Shown: piece by piece, positions 50,871-59,787 of the stretch
How positions within the stretch are numbered: position 1 is the stretch's first letter
Layout: each line of letters begins with the position of its first letter
NCBI GenBank assembly: GCA_910576325.1
Contig: CAJTIM010000020.1
Span: 1-64,000, forward strand
DNA length: 64,000 nt
Direction: 5' to 3'
Source of the DNA: Clostridia bacterium
GTDB lineage: Bacteria > Bacillota > Clostridia > Lachnospirales > Lachnospiraceae
Position numbers and translations under genes: made by a program
Notes under the pieces: model-generated
The model's database searches: none
What the model was told of the DNA's origin: nothing
What the model saw: only the letters and a program-made list of their open reading frames with translations

Positions 50871-51729
50871 GAAAGTAATCGATGTGTCCAGCTATCAAGG
50901 GGTAATTAACTGGGCCAAGGTGAAAGCTTCCGGCGTTCAGGGAGCAATTCTTAAAGTCATCCGCAAGGACTTAAATCCGGACAAGCAGTTTGAAAATAAT
51001 TGGAAAGGCTGTGAAAAGGCCGGAGTGCCAATTGTCGGAGTGTACAACTATTCCTACGCAACCACCCTAGATAAAGCCAGAGCGGATGCGAAAAAGGTAT
51101 TGTCTATCCTGGCTGGGCGTAAGGTCAAGGTTTGGCTGGATGTGGAAGATACTTGCCAAAAGGGACTTGGCATGAAACTGATCCGCATCATCCAAGCCTA
51201 TCAGAAGGTCATTGAGGCGGCCGGTTTGGAGTTTGGGGTGTACACGGGCCTATCTTTTTACAACAGCTACATAAAGCCCTGGTCCGGCTATCTGACTTGT
51301 AGATTTTGGATTGCCCGGTACCGGAATCCGGTTGTGGCTAATCAGCCGATCATTAAACACACCTTGGAAGGCTGGCAGTTTAGCAGCAAGGAGAGAGTGA
51401 CCGGCATCTCTGGAAACGTGGATATGAACTTGTGGTATGGGGAAATTATGAGCACGCCGGAAGTACCATATGAAAATCCCTACGATCCTCCCGATAGGCT
51501 CCTAAAGCTTAAACCTATTCGGATGCGAGGCAATGATGTAGGCTGGGCACAGTATCATTTGATTCGCCTTGGCTTCTTGCCGGCCAAAAACAGCAAGGGA
51601 AAGAGTAATATTGATAAAATCTTCGGCCCGGCTACGAAAGCGGCTGTCATGGCGGCTCAGACACATTACGGCATTGTAGTGGACGGCATTGTCGGAGCTA
51701 TGACAGTGTATGTGCTCCGCTATAATTAA
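50863..51729 (+). CDS. Endolysin: GH25 lysozyme with peptidoglycan-binding domain
   Basis: 288 residues. GH25 domain at about 1-195: IDVSSYQGVINWAKVK, the acidic pair in KVWLDVEDT and GISGNVDMNLWYG. C-terminal PG_binding_1 domain from about 215 (RMRGNDVGWAQYHLIRLG and FGPATKAAVMAAQ). Cuts the wall glycan to release phage. GGAGAGGAGG lies before the ATG. Confidence 0.95.
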   Translation: MSKKVIDVSSYQGVINWAKVKASGVQGAILKVIRKDLNPDKQFENNWKGCEKAGVPIVGVYNYSYATTLDKARADAKKVLSILAGRKVKVWLDVEDTCQKGLGMKLIRIIQAYQKVIEAAGLEFGVYTGLSFYNSYIKPWSGYLTCRFWIARYRNPVVANQPIIKHTLEGWQFSSKERVTGISGNVDMNLWYGEIMSTPEVPYENPYDPPDRLLKLKPIRMRGNDVGWAQYHLIRLGFLPAKNSKGKSNIDKIFGPATKAAVMAAQTHYGIVVDGIVGAMTVYVLRYN

Positions 51730-51734
51730 CAACC

Positions 51735-51762
51735 AGCCCTCGGAGTGCTCCGGGGGCTTTTA
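51735..51762 (+). terminator. Terminator after the endolysin
   Basis: Ten-bp stem (51735-51744 with 51749-51758, one GU pair), GTGC loop, then TTTTAAAA. Ends the prophage late operon. Confidence 0.85.
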
Positions 51763-51961
51763 AAAACTGGCGGCCTAAAATGAGGGAGACTTGTATGATA
51801 AAATGGTTGATTATCTCAAAAAAGCCTTGATTTACGGGCATACAAGCAGGATTTCAAGCTGAATTTACTACCAATTTACTACTTTTGAGGGAAAGAGCCT
51901 TGATATGCCGCCCGGAACCCTGCAAGCCCAAACATCAGCATACAGCATTGAGAAAGAATAA
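51763..51961. other. Prophage/ICE junction region without gene
   Basis: AGCCTTGAT occurs at 51823-51831 and 51896-51904. The direct repeats AATTTACTAC at 51862-51871 and 51873-51882 are 11 bp apart and look like recombinase arm sites. The expected 5' half of the truncated host transporter gene is absent here. One end of the conjugative element most likely lies in this stretch; the exact base cannot be fixed. Confidence 0.5.
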
Positions 51962-52126
51962 ATGAAAACTGAATACGACGCATACGCGGCGTTTCTCTAT
52001 CCCTACACGGGAGAACAGGAACGCCGCTTTTTTTATGCCCTCATGTTACGCAATAGGGGCAAAAAGAGCCTTGCTACAAGCGGCTTTGCGGGCGCGTTTT
52101 TTGCGGGGACAGGGATTTATACCTAA
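51962..52126 (+). CDS. Small ORF at the left end of the conjugative element (54 aa)
   Basis: Starts MKTEYDAYAAFLYPYTGEQE and continues FFYALMLRNRGKKS. Its GC-rich codon use matches the conjugative element and not the prophage. No strong ribosome site. It may be a real small protein or a leader, as a similar frame is, from memory, found at this place in related elements. Confidence 0.4.
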   Translation: MKTEYDAYAAFLYPYTGEQERRFFYALMLRNRGKKSLATSGFAGAFFAGTGIYT

Positions 52127-52185
52127 ACCCGGCAAAACGGCGTTCTATCGCGTAACAAATCCACAACCAAAGGAGTGATGAAGCT

Positions 52186-53163
52186 ATGGCAGTTTTCCGA
52201 GTGGAGCGCAACAAGGGCTATACCGTTATGAGCAACCACCATTTACGCAACAAGGAACTGACCTTAAAGGCAAAGGGGCTTTTGTCGCAAATGCTGTCAC
52301 TTCCCGAAGATTGGGACTACACCCTTGCGGGGCTGTCACAGATCAACCGGGAAAAGATAGACGCTATCCGGGAAGCCATAAAGGAGCTGGAACGTGCCGG
52401 GTATATCGTCCGTTCAAGGGAACGCGACGCAAGGGGACGCTTGCGGGGTGCCGATTATGTAATCTATGAGCAGCCGCATACAGAACCTACGCCGGATTTA
52501 CCTACATTGGAAAATCCAACATTGGATAATCCAACGCAGGAAAAACCAATGTTGGAAAAACCTACGTTGGAAAATCCAATGCAATTAAATAAAGATATAC
52601 AAAGAACTGACTTACCAACAAAAGAAAAAATAAATACAGATTTACAAAGTACCCATTCCATTCCTATCCTTTCCCCTAACCCCTCTCCCTCTGACAGAGA
52701 AGCGGCTACGCCGCCGGAACGGAAACGAAAGGAATCGGACGCACAGACAGCTTTCGAGATTTACCGGGAGATCATCAAGGACAATATCTCCTATGACATT
52801 CTCATGCAGGATATGAAGTTTGACGGGGACAGGCTGGACGAGATCGTTGACCTCATGCTTGAAACCGTCTGCACCCGGAGAAAGACAATCCGCATTGCCG
52901 GGGACGACTACCCCGCCGAGCTGGTGAAAGCAAAATTTATGAAGCTGGACGGCGAACATATCCGCTTTGTGCTGGACTGTATGCGGGAGAACACCACCAA
53001 AATCCGCAACATCAAGCAGTATTTACGGGCGGTGCTTTTCAATGCCCCGTCCACAATCGGCAACTATTACACGTCCCTTGTGGCTCACGATATGGCAAGC
53101 GGCGCACTTGCGCCACAGGAGCCGCACGACCCCTATTCATTCAAACCGGGCGAAAGCCTGTAA
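52186..53163 (+). CDS. Initiator-like protein (RepA N-terminal HTH, DUF6017)
   Basis: 325 residues. N-terminal winged helix: GYTVMSNHHLRNKELTLKAK, LSLPEDWDYTLAGLSQINR (about 12-85), as in replication initiators of Firmicute plasmids and Tn1549-like elements. The middle contains six five-residue repeats of the form P-T-L-E-N (about 105-130). The C-terminal DUF6017 domain has KTIRIAGDDYPAELVKAKF. AAGGAGTG precedes the ATG. Likely helps replicate the excised element. Confidence 0.85.
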   Translation: MAVFRVERNKGYTVMSNHHLRNKELTLKAKGLLSQMLSLPEDWDYTLAGLSQINREKIDAIREAIKELERAGYIVRSRERDARGRLRGADYVIYEQPHTEPTPDLPTLENPTLDNPTQEKPMLEKPTLENPMQLNKDIQRTDLPTKEKINTDLQSTHSIPILSPNPSPSDREAATPPERKRKESDAQTAFEIYREIIKDNISYDILMQDMKFDGDRLDEIVDLMLETVCTRRKTIRIAGDDYPAELVKAKFMKLDGEHIRFVLDCMRENTTKIRNIKQYLRAVLFNAPSTIGNYYTSLVAHDMASGALAPQEPHDPYSFKPGESL

Positions 53164-53184
53164 CCACAAAAGGAGGATTTTATT

Positions 53185-53412
53185 ATGGCACAGAAAATGA
53201 CGGGAGCATTGGTATTTGACGAGCGCACAGACCGCTACGACATTCGCTTTGACCTTGCCAGCTATTACGGCGGGCTGCATTGCGGGGACTGTTTCGACGT
53301 GTTCACCCGCGGCAAATGGAAGCCGACCCGCATTGAAATGAACATGAAACAGGAATGGTACTTGGTGGGTATCAGAGCCGACGACTTAAACGGGCTGCGG
53401 GTGCGTATCTGA
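53185..53412 (+). CDS. DUF5348 family protein
   Basis: 75 residues, single beta-rich domain: GALVFDERTDRYDIRFDLAS and CGDCFDVFTRGKW, as in DUF5348 of conjugative elements. Between the initiator-like gene and pcfB, its usual place. AAGGAGG precedes the ATG. Role unknown. Confidence 0.8.
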   Translation: MAQKMTGALVFDERTDRYDIRFDLASYYGGLHCGDCFDVFTRGKWKPTRIEMNMKQEWYLVGIRADDLNGLRVRI

Positions 53413-53453
53413 CCGCCGCCCCATAGGACACCCCGAAAGGAGGGACAGACCCC

Positions 53454-53930
53454 ATGCAGGACGAGATCAACGAGAAAACCGTTGCCCTGTATATCAAGAC
53501 CGGGAAGCTGACCGCCGAAGTGCTGCAAAAGGCAATGAAAGCCGCGCTTGCGCAGTCAAAGAAGCAGATCGGGAAGCAGCCCCACGGGAAACAGACACTA
53601 AAGCAGCTCATGAAGCAGAACACGGGCGTTTCCAACATTGAGATCACGAAAGAAAATATCAAGGCATTTGAGAGTACCGCCAAAAAGTACGGTATCGACT
53701 TTGCGCTGAAAAAGGACGCGACGGAAACCCCGCCCCGCTATCTTGTATTCTTCAAGGGCAGGGACGCAGACGCATTGACCGCCGCTTTCAAGGAGTTTTC
53801 CGCAAAGAAGCTGACACAGGACAAAAAGCCCTCAATCCGAAAGGCATTAGCCGCTTTCCGGGAAAAGGCAAAGGAGCTGAACGCCAGCCGCCAGCAGACC
53901 AAACATAAGGACAGGGAGGTATCGCTATGA
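53454..53930 (+). CDS. PcfB family conjugation protein (DUF3801)
   Basis: 158 residues: INEKTVALYIKTGKLTAEVL and the QTLKQLMKQNTGVSNIEITK core of DUF3801/PcfB. Relaxosome-associated protein that interacts with the coupling protein. GAAAGGAGGG precedes the ATG and it overlaps the virD4 gene by ATGA. Confidence 0.9.
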   Translation: MQDEINEKTVALYIKTGKLTAEVLQKAMKAALAQSKKQIGKQPHGKQTLKQLMKQNTGVSNIEITKENIKAFESTAKKYGIDFALKKDATETPPRYLVFFKGRDADALTAAFKEFSAKKLTQDKKPSIRKALAAFREKAKELNASRQQTKHKDREVSL

Positions 53931-55378
53931 AGCCGGAGATCAAGAAGCTGCTTATCCTAAACGCGCCCTATCTGCTCTTTGTGTACCTGTTTGACAAGGT
54001 GGGCGCGGCTGTCCGGCTTTCCCCCGGCATGGACGCAAGCCAGAAGATTTTACACTTGGGGGAGGGCTTCACCGCCGCCTTTGCTTCCGCTGCCCCCAGC
54101 TTCCACCCCGCCGATTTACTGATAGGCATTGTGGGCGCGGTGATTATCCGGCTTGCCGTTTACATGAAAGGCAAGAACGCGAAGAAATACCGCAAAGGCA
54201 TTGAGTACGGTTCCGCCCGCTGGGGGACAGCCGAGGACATAAAGCCGTACATAGACCCGGTATTTGAAAACAATATCCCGCTGACACAGACGGAACGGCT
54301 CACCATGAACAGCCGCCCGAAGCAGCCGAAATACGCGAGGAATAAGAACATTCTTGTGATCGGCGGTTCCGGCAGCGGCAAGACAAGGTTTTTCGTCAAA
54401 CCGTCGCTTATGCAAATGCACAGCAGCTATGTTGTCACAGACCCGAAAGGCACTGTCTTAATCGAGTGCGGGAAGCTCTTACAGCGGGGCGGCTATAAGA
54501 TAAAAGTGCTGAACACGATTAACTTTAAGAAGTCCATGCGGTACAACCCCTTTGCGTATCTGCGGAGTGAAAAGGACATTTTGAAGCTGGTAAATACCAT
54601 AATCGCCAACACCAAAGGCGACGGGGAGAAATCCGGGGAGGATTTTTGGGTGAAATCGGAACGGCTCTTTTATTGCGCCCTTATCGGCTATATCCACTAC
54701 GAAGCCCCGGAGGAAGAAAAGAACTTCACGACGCTGCTTGAAATGATAAACGCCAGCGAAGCCCGCGAGGACGACCCGGAATTTCAAAGCCCGGTTGATC
54801 TCATGTTTGAACGGCTGGAAGAAAAAGACCCAGAGCATTTCGCTGTCCGGCAGTACAAGAAATTCCTGCTATCAGCGGGCAAGACGCGAAGCTCTATCCT
54901 CATTTCCTGCGGCGCGAGGTTAGCCCCCTTTGACATACGGGAGCTGCGGGAGCTTATGGAAACGGACGAAATGGAGCTTGACACGCTGGGGGACAGAAAG
55001 ACCGCCCTTTTCGTCATTATCAGCGACACCGACGACACTTTTAACTTTGTTGTGAGTATTCTCTACACCCAGCTATTCAACCTCTTGTGCGACAAGGCAG
55101 ATGATGAATACGGCGGGCGGCTTCCCGTCCATGTAAGGTGCTTGCTTGATGAATTTGCGAATATCGGGCAGATACCAAAGTTTGAAAAGCTGATCGCCAC
55201 AATCCGAAGCCGGGAAATATCCGCTTCAATCATTCTGCAATCACAAAGCCAGCTAAAAGCGATCTACAAGGACAACGCCGATACCATAGTCGGCAACTGC
55301 GACACGACCCTTTTCTTGGGCGGCAAGGAAAAAAGCACCCTCAAAGAAATATCGGAGATTTTAGGCAAGGAAACCATA
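53927..55378 (+). CDS. VirD4-like type IV coupling protein, exon 1
   Basis: First 484 residues. Two N-terminal hydrophobic segments (about 7-24 and 62-78), Walker A GGSGSGKT at 146-153, and Walker B LLDEFANIGQ at about 405-414. The ATPase recruits the relaxase-DNA complex to the mating channel. The gene is cut after codon 484 (GKETI) by a group II intron. Joining to 57920 restores the frame and gives a 595-residue protein, the normal length. Without splicing the protein would stop 9 codons into the intron at 55405. Confidence 0.93.
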
Positions 55379-57919
55379 GTGCGCCCGTTAGGGTGTATGC
55401 CATAAACCGCCTTTAGCAAGCGGTAGACAAAGATATTAAAGAAAGGAAGGTGAAAATTTACTGTCTATCATTCCACGACTTATCCGTGAAGGGAAACCTT
55501 CTGGGGAGTGTAGCATGTCGTTGTTATAGCAAATACGGCTATAACTGGCATAAAACGGCGCAATCTTCTAACCGTCATTTTATGCGGGGATGAAAATCCG
55601 TGTATGAGGATGAAAGCTAAACTGCTTGATTGGTAGCCGGAGCCTGGGAGTATCTGGCCTACGTGCGAAAGGAGATGGAACGCACGGTGCTTTGGCGGCT
55701 GTCGCTCGATTGTCGGCAGACGTGTGATATCCGAAGCAAGGCAAGCCTTAGATTAGGTTGAACGGCGAACGCCACATATCTACAAAGATTACCGACAACA
55801 CGGAACGCTATGTATGGCATACGCTACCGGGGATGACCTAAACCCGCCCATTTGCGGGCATGGTTACACAGCTCCCATAGTAGCCCGTGGACTCTGGATT
55901 TACAGGGATAGCCGTAAAAACGGAAGCGGGAGAGCCGCCCACATGACGAAGGGGAGCAGTATGCTTTTAATACAAACAAGAAAGGAAGGTGCGTGAGGCA
56001 TCATGAGAAATCCAACTGATGTATTAAATAGCCTGAACAAACAGTCTAAAGATTTATCGTATAGGTTCCAAAGGCTTTACCGGAACCTGTACAACCCGGA
56101 GTTCTACCTGTTGGCATACAGGAACATCTACGCCAATGAGGGGAGCATGACGCCGGGTGTGGATGGAGAAACACTGGACGGGATGGGCAGTCCGAGAATA
56201 GAGCGCATCATCAGCACATTGAAAGACCGCTCCTACCGCCCGAAACCTGCACGGCGTACATATATTGCGAAGAAAAACAGCAGTAAAAAGCGTCCGCTTG
56301 GGATTCCTTCCGGGGATGACAAGCTGGTGCAGGAAGTAGTCAGAATGATACTGGAAAGCATTTATGAACCAGCCTTCTCCGACTATTCCCACGGATTCCG
56401 CCCAAAGAGGAGCTGCCATACAGCCCTCGAACAGATACAGCGGACATTCGCCGGGGCAAACTGGTTTGTGGAGGGGGATATTCAGGCATGTTTTGACAGC
56501 TTTGACCACCACGTGCTGATTGATATCCTGCGCAGACGCATTGATGACGAAGCATTTATCACATTGATGTGGAAGTTTTTAAAAGCCGGATATATGGAAC
56601 AATGGCAGTACAACAGGACATACTGCGGCACTCCGCAGGGTTCTGGCATCAGTCCCGTTCTGGCAAATATTTATCTGCATGAACTGGATAGGTACGTGGA
56701 GGAATATAAGGCAGGCTTTATAAAAGGAAACAGGATAAACCGCAAAGTGAATCCGGAATACGCCAGACGGAACCGTGAGGTGCAGAGGTTTATGCGCCGG
56801 AACAGGGAAGTATGGGACAGCCTTTCCGAAGCCGAAAAGAAAGAACGTGCCGGGGAATTACGCAGACTGCGGGAGAAACAGAGGGAAATCCCGTCTAAGC
56901 AGTTTCGGGATGAAACTTACAAAAACCTGCAATACGTCCGTTATGCGGATGATTTTATCATAAGCATTATCGGGAGCAAAAAGGACGCTGAAGCCTTAAA
57001 AGCAGATTTAGCCGTGTTCCTCAAAGAAAAACTGAACCTTACGCTGTCAGTGGAGAAAACCAAAATCACCCACGCAACTGGCCGGGCGAGGTTTCTTGGC
57101 TACGATATTTCAATTTCAAAAAGTCAGGAAGTCACAAAACGCCAAGGCAGGAAAGTGAAGGGATACAGCGGCGCAGTGAAACTATATATGCCGCATGAGA
57201 AATGGGAATCGAAACTATTGGAGTATGGTGCAATCCGTATCAAGAAAGACAAAGTTACACACAAAGAGCATTGGAAAGCCATCCACAGACCACAGCTCAT
57301 TAACCGCAAAGACATTGAAATCCTGTCAAAGTACAACTCTGAAATCAGAGGTCTGTACAACTACTACTCACTGGCATGTAATGTATGCGCAATGAGTAAG
57401 TTTGCGAGTCTGATGCATTACAGTATGCTGAAAACATTCGCAAATAAATACCGCACAAAGACCAGAAAGATTAAGAAGAAATATTTTAGGGATGGACGGT
57501 TTACAGTCATTTATAAGACAAAAAGCGGTATGAAGGAGAGCGTATTTTACAGAGGGCCTTTTATCCGCAAGGATAAGCCCAATGTGCCGCAGGCAGATAT
57601 TCTTCCGGCCTACAAACGGTATGACAGACCAAACCGCATAGCGGCAAAACTGCGCTCAAAAACTTGTGAACTCTGCGGACAGTACACAAATGACGTGGAG
57701 ATTCATCAGGTAAAACGGCTGAAAAGCCTTAGCGGTGAATATGAGTGGGAAAAAGTCATGCTAAAGAATCGCAGGAAAACGCTGGCAGTATGTCCGGCGT
57801 GCCACCGTGAGATACACGGAAAAGACTGATTTTGTTAGTTGACGGCATATGGAGAGCCGTGTGCATCGAGAGGTGCCCGCACGGTTCGGGAGGGAGCGTC
57901 CACGAGGCGCTTACCTCAT
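55379..57919 (+). mobile_element. Group II intron inserted in virD4
   Basis: 2,541 bp. Starts GTGCGCCCG (GUGYG consensus) and ends in a domain V/VI region: GAGCCGTGTGCATCGAGAGG, then GCACGGTTC, a bulged stem and CTTACCTCAT (AY end). Removal rejoins virD4 in frame. The first 620 bases form the ribozyme domains I-III and hold no gene; the maturase is in domain IV. Same strand as the host gene, as needed for splicing. Confidence 0.92.
56003..57829 (+). CDS. ltrA: Group II intron reverse transcriptase/maturase with HNH domain
   Basis: 608 residues. RT domain with QYVRYADDFIISI (YADD, near residue 313) and GTPQGSGISPVLANIYLHEL; maturase X domain about 400-520; C-terminal HNH with CELCGQY, DVEIHQVKRL and CPACHREIH. 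Reverse transcribes the intron, aids splicing and cuts the target. The ATG follows GAAAGGAAGGTG. All key residues are present, so the intron is probably mobile. Confidence 0.95.
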   Translation: MRNPTDVLNSLNKQSKDLSYRFQRLYRNLYNPEFYLLAYRNIYANEGSMTPGVDGETLDGMGSPRIERIISTLKDRSYRPKPARRTYIAKKNSSKKRPLGIPSGDDKLVQEVVRMILESIYEPAFSDYSHGFRPKRSCHTALEQIQRTFAGANWFVEGDIQACFDSFDHHVLIDILRRRIDDEAFITLMWKFLKAGYMEQWQYNRTYCGTPQGSGISPVLANIYLHELDRYVEEYKAGFIKGNRINRKVNPEYARRNREVQRFMRRNREVWDSLSEAEKKERAGELRRLREKQREIPSKQFRDETYKNLQYVRYADDFIISIIGSKKDAEALKADLAVFLKEKLNLTLSVEKTKITHATGRARFLGYDISISKSQEVTKRQGRKVKGYSGAVKLYMPHEKWESKLLEYGAIRIKKDKVTHKEHWKAIHRPQLINRKDIEILSKYNSEIRGLYNYYSLACNVCAMSKFASLMHYSMLKTFANKYRTKTRKIKKKYFRDGRFTVIYKTKSGMKESVFYRGPFIRKDKPNVPQADILPAYKRYDRPNRIAAKLRSKTCELCGQYTNDVEIHQVKRLKSLSGEYEWEKVMLKNRRKTLAVCPACHREIHGKD

Positions 57920-58255
57920 GACAGCTTCAACACTTCCGAAACGAGGGGACGGGAGCTTTCCCACGGGCTGAACTATCAGAAATTGGGAAAGCAGCTTATG
58001 ACCGAAGATGAAATCGCGGTTATGGACGGGGGAAAATGTATCTTGCAAGTGCGCGGGGTGCGCCCGTTCTTTTCGGATAAATTCGACATAACGAAGCACC
58101 CGAAATACAAGTACCTCTCCGACGCAGACCCGAAGAACGCCTTTGACATGGAGAAGCACATCAAACGCCGCCCCGCCATTGTGAAGCCGGACGAGGAATT
58201 TGACGTTTACGAAATTGACGGGGAGGGCTTGCAGGAGGACGCAGACCATGAGTGA
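57920..58255 (+). CDS. VirD4-like type IV coupling protein, exon 2
   Basis: Last 111 residues after intron removal: DSFNTSETRGRELSHGLNY, then GKCILQVRGVRPFFSDKFD, standard C-terminal sequence of these coupling proteins. The stop overlaps the ATG of the next small gene. Confidence 0.92.
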   Translation, partial: DSFNTSETRGRELSHGLNYQKLGKQLMTEDEIAVMDGGKCILQVRGVRPFFSDKFDITKHPKYKYLSDADPKNAFDMEKHIKRRPAIVKPDEEFDVYEIDGEGLQEDADHE

Positions 58256-58415
58256 ACACCCCGGAAATGACAGGCGGCGTTTTACGGTGCTTGTCAACCC
58301 GAAAATCCGGGAGGAACAGCGGCGGCAGGCTGCCCTACGGAAATTTATCAAGGATTGCGAACGGCTTTACGAGAAGAACCGGGCGCATTTACAGGAGGAC
58401 GCAAGAAATGAATAA
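58248..58415 (+). CDS. Small basic conjugation-module protein (55 aa)
   Basis: MSEHPGNDRRRFTVLVNPKI then a charged helix. ATG lies inside the last codons of virD4 (GGAGGAC upstream). Overlaps the next gene by 8 bases. Small ORFs of this kind follow virD4 in Tn1549-like elements. Function unknown. Confidence 0.6.
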   Translation: MSEHPGNDRRRFTVLVNPKIREEQRRQAALRKFIKDCERLYEKNRAHLQEDARNE

Positions 58416-58611
58416 GCGTATCAGAAAGAAACAGGAGAAACAGCGGGAGCAGCGGAAGCAGCTTGAAATGAAGTGGCTGCTGGATACGGCAAACGCCATT
58501 GACGCAGCAATACAGGAGTATTGGCGGTGGCGGGAAGAAATAGAACGCCGCTATGTGGAGCTTTACGCGGAGGATATAGCCCGCCGCATGGGGCTTGTCC
58601 CGAAACAGTGA
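58408..58611 (+). CDS. Small charged helical protein (67 aa)
   Basis: Lys/Arg/Gln-rich N-terminus and helix AIQEYWRWREEIERRYVEL. AGGAGGAC 8 bases before the ATG. Likely a cytoplasmic component of unknown function in the conjugation operon. Confidence 0.6.
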   Translation: MNKRIRKKQEKQREQRKQLEMKWLLDTANAIDAAIQEYWRWREEIERRYVELYAEDIARRMGLVPKQ

Positions 58612-58634
58612 AAGGGCGTAAAAGATTTGCGGCA

Positions 58635-58774
58635 TGGAAATGTGGATAACAGGCTATGGGGCTATGGAAAACGCCATTCACAGCACATGGAAAAGCCAAA
58701 GTGCGGCTTTCCCACGTCCTGCAAACAGCGTTTCCCACAGCCCCATAAGACAGCCAGTTACCCACATTCCCACA
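58635..58774. repeat. 140-bp imperfect palindrome, copy 1
   Basis: Begins TGGAAATGTGGATAACAGG and ends GTTACCCACATTCCCACA. The two arms pair almost throughout: GGGGCTATGGAAAACG with CGTTTCCCACAGCCCC, and an inner stem GGAAAAGCC/GGCTTTCC. TGTGGATAA is an exact reverse DnaA box. A second copy lies at 59294-59433 with matching changes in both arms. Similarity goes on for about 60 more bases after each copy. The whole gap 58612-59065 has no gene. Confidence 0.75.
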
Positions 58775-58960
58775 CCGCCGACGACTACGGATAAAAGACC
58801 CTTTCCTACCTGTCATTCATAAAAAATATTTTTAAGGAGCTGATCTGAAATCAAAAATGTAAACACGGGCTATCTGATACGCGCCCCTACCGGGCAGCGT
58901 ACCGCCCAAACCCTTACAACTGAATACCGCCGCGCCGCAGAAGTTACGCAGCGTGGGGAC

Positions 58961-58988
58961 ACCGCCTTTCATACAGGGCGGTTTTTTT
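58961..58988 (+). terminator. Intrinsic terminator upstream of maff2
   Basis: ACCGCC (58961-58966) pairs with GGCGGT (58977-58982) and is followed by seven T. It may act as an attenuator within the conjugation operon. Confidence 0.75.
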
Positions 58989-59065
58989 ATGCGGCGGCGA
59001 CCATTCGCTGACCGCCTTTTGTCCGCTTGCCGGACAGCCGCAGACGCGGCAGAAAGGATATATTC

Positions 59066-59206
59066 ATGGCATTTTTCAACAGCGCAGTAGACGTTTTGCA
59101 GACACTTGTTATCGCACTTGGAGCAGGGCTTGGCATTTGGGGCGTAATCAATCTCATGGAGGGCTACGGCAACGACAACCCCGGCGCGAATGCTCATGTA
59201 CGGTAA
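59066..59206 (+). pseudogene. Maff2 family protein, C-terminus replaced
   Basis: Starts MAFFNSAVDVLQTLVIALGA and keeps the first transmembrane helix and the NLMEGYGNDNPGA motif. Normal Maff2 continues for about 25-30 more residues with a second helix; here NAHVR and a stop follow instead. AAAGGA precedes the ATG. A deletion or recombination joint lies near 59187. The conjugation pore genes expected next (VirB6-like, PrgI, VirB4) are absent. Confidence 0.75.
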
Positions 59207-59293
59207 AGAAGCAAGCAACCGAAAACAGGAGATAGACCGCCAGCACCACACTATTCCGAACCAAAGAAACCAAAGACCAAAAGACAAGCATTA

Positions 59294-59433
59294 TGGAAAT
59301 GTGCATAACAGGCTATGGAATCATGGATAACTCTATTCACAGCACATGGAAAAGCTAAAGTGCAGCTTTCCCACGTCCTGCAAACAGAGTTACCCACAAT
59401 TCCATAAGATAGCCAGTTATACACATTCCCACA
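59294..59433. repeat. 140-bp imperfect palindrome, copy 2
   Basis: Same length as copy 1 and about 80 percent alike by eye. Changes come in pairs: GGAATCATGGATAACT here pairs with AGTTACCCACAATTCC, and the inner stem is GGAAAAGCT/AGCTTTCC. The differences are mostly G/C to A/T, so it seems to come from a lower-GC relative. Confidence 0.75.
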
Positions 59434-59735
59434 AATCCAAACTTAGAAGAAATCCAAACTTTCCTCTGTAAATCCTTTATTCAAGGCATTTTCTGATAAA
59501 AAAGTTTGGATTTTGTTTTGTACTTCTCTTGTCAGAAATGAGAATAAATTGATTGAAACAGAGCTAAATAGTAGTGTTTTACGCATTTTGTCATAATTGG
59601 AGTATTGTACTTTGTGAAACGAAATCCAAACTTTTTCCGGCAAGAATCCCCAATTATCAAGCTGTTTTCAGAAAAGTTTGGATTTTATATAAGTTTGGAT
59701 TTGTGGAAAAATCCAAAAGTTTAGATTTTTCCACA
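59434..59735. mobile_element. MITE-like block with repeated AATCCAAACTT motif
   Basis: About 302 bp inserted in the tail of palindrome copy 2, with CCACA on both sides. AATCCAAACTT occurs at 59434, 59451 and 59623 and in reverse orientation at 59501, 59673 and 59691, plus a degenerate pair at 59710-59728. A 66-codon minus-strand frame (59443-59643) is made of these repeats at its ends and lacks a ribosome site. No transposase. Confidence 0.55.
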
Positions 59736-59787
59736 ATGCCGATGACTACGAAATCTCACACATTCATACATTCTTAAAAAATATTTT

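Noticed and set aside
14046-51800. CTTGTAT shared near both prophage ends as attachment core
   Set aside because: The two copies are in opposite orientation, which integration of a linear order cannot give.
59443-59643. 66-codon minus-strand frame in the MITE-like block
   Set aside because: Both ends are made of the repeated 11-bp motif and there is no ribosome site.
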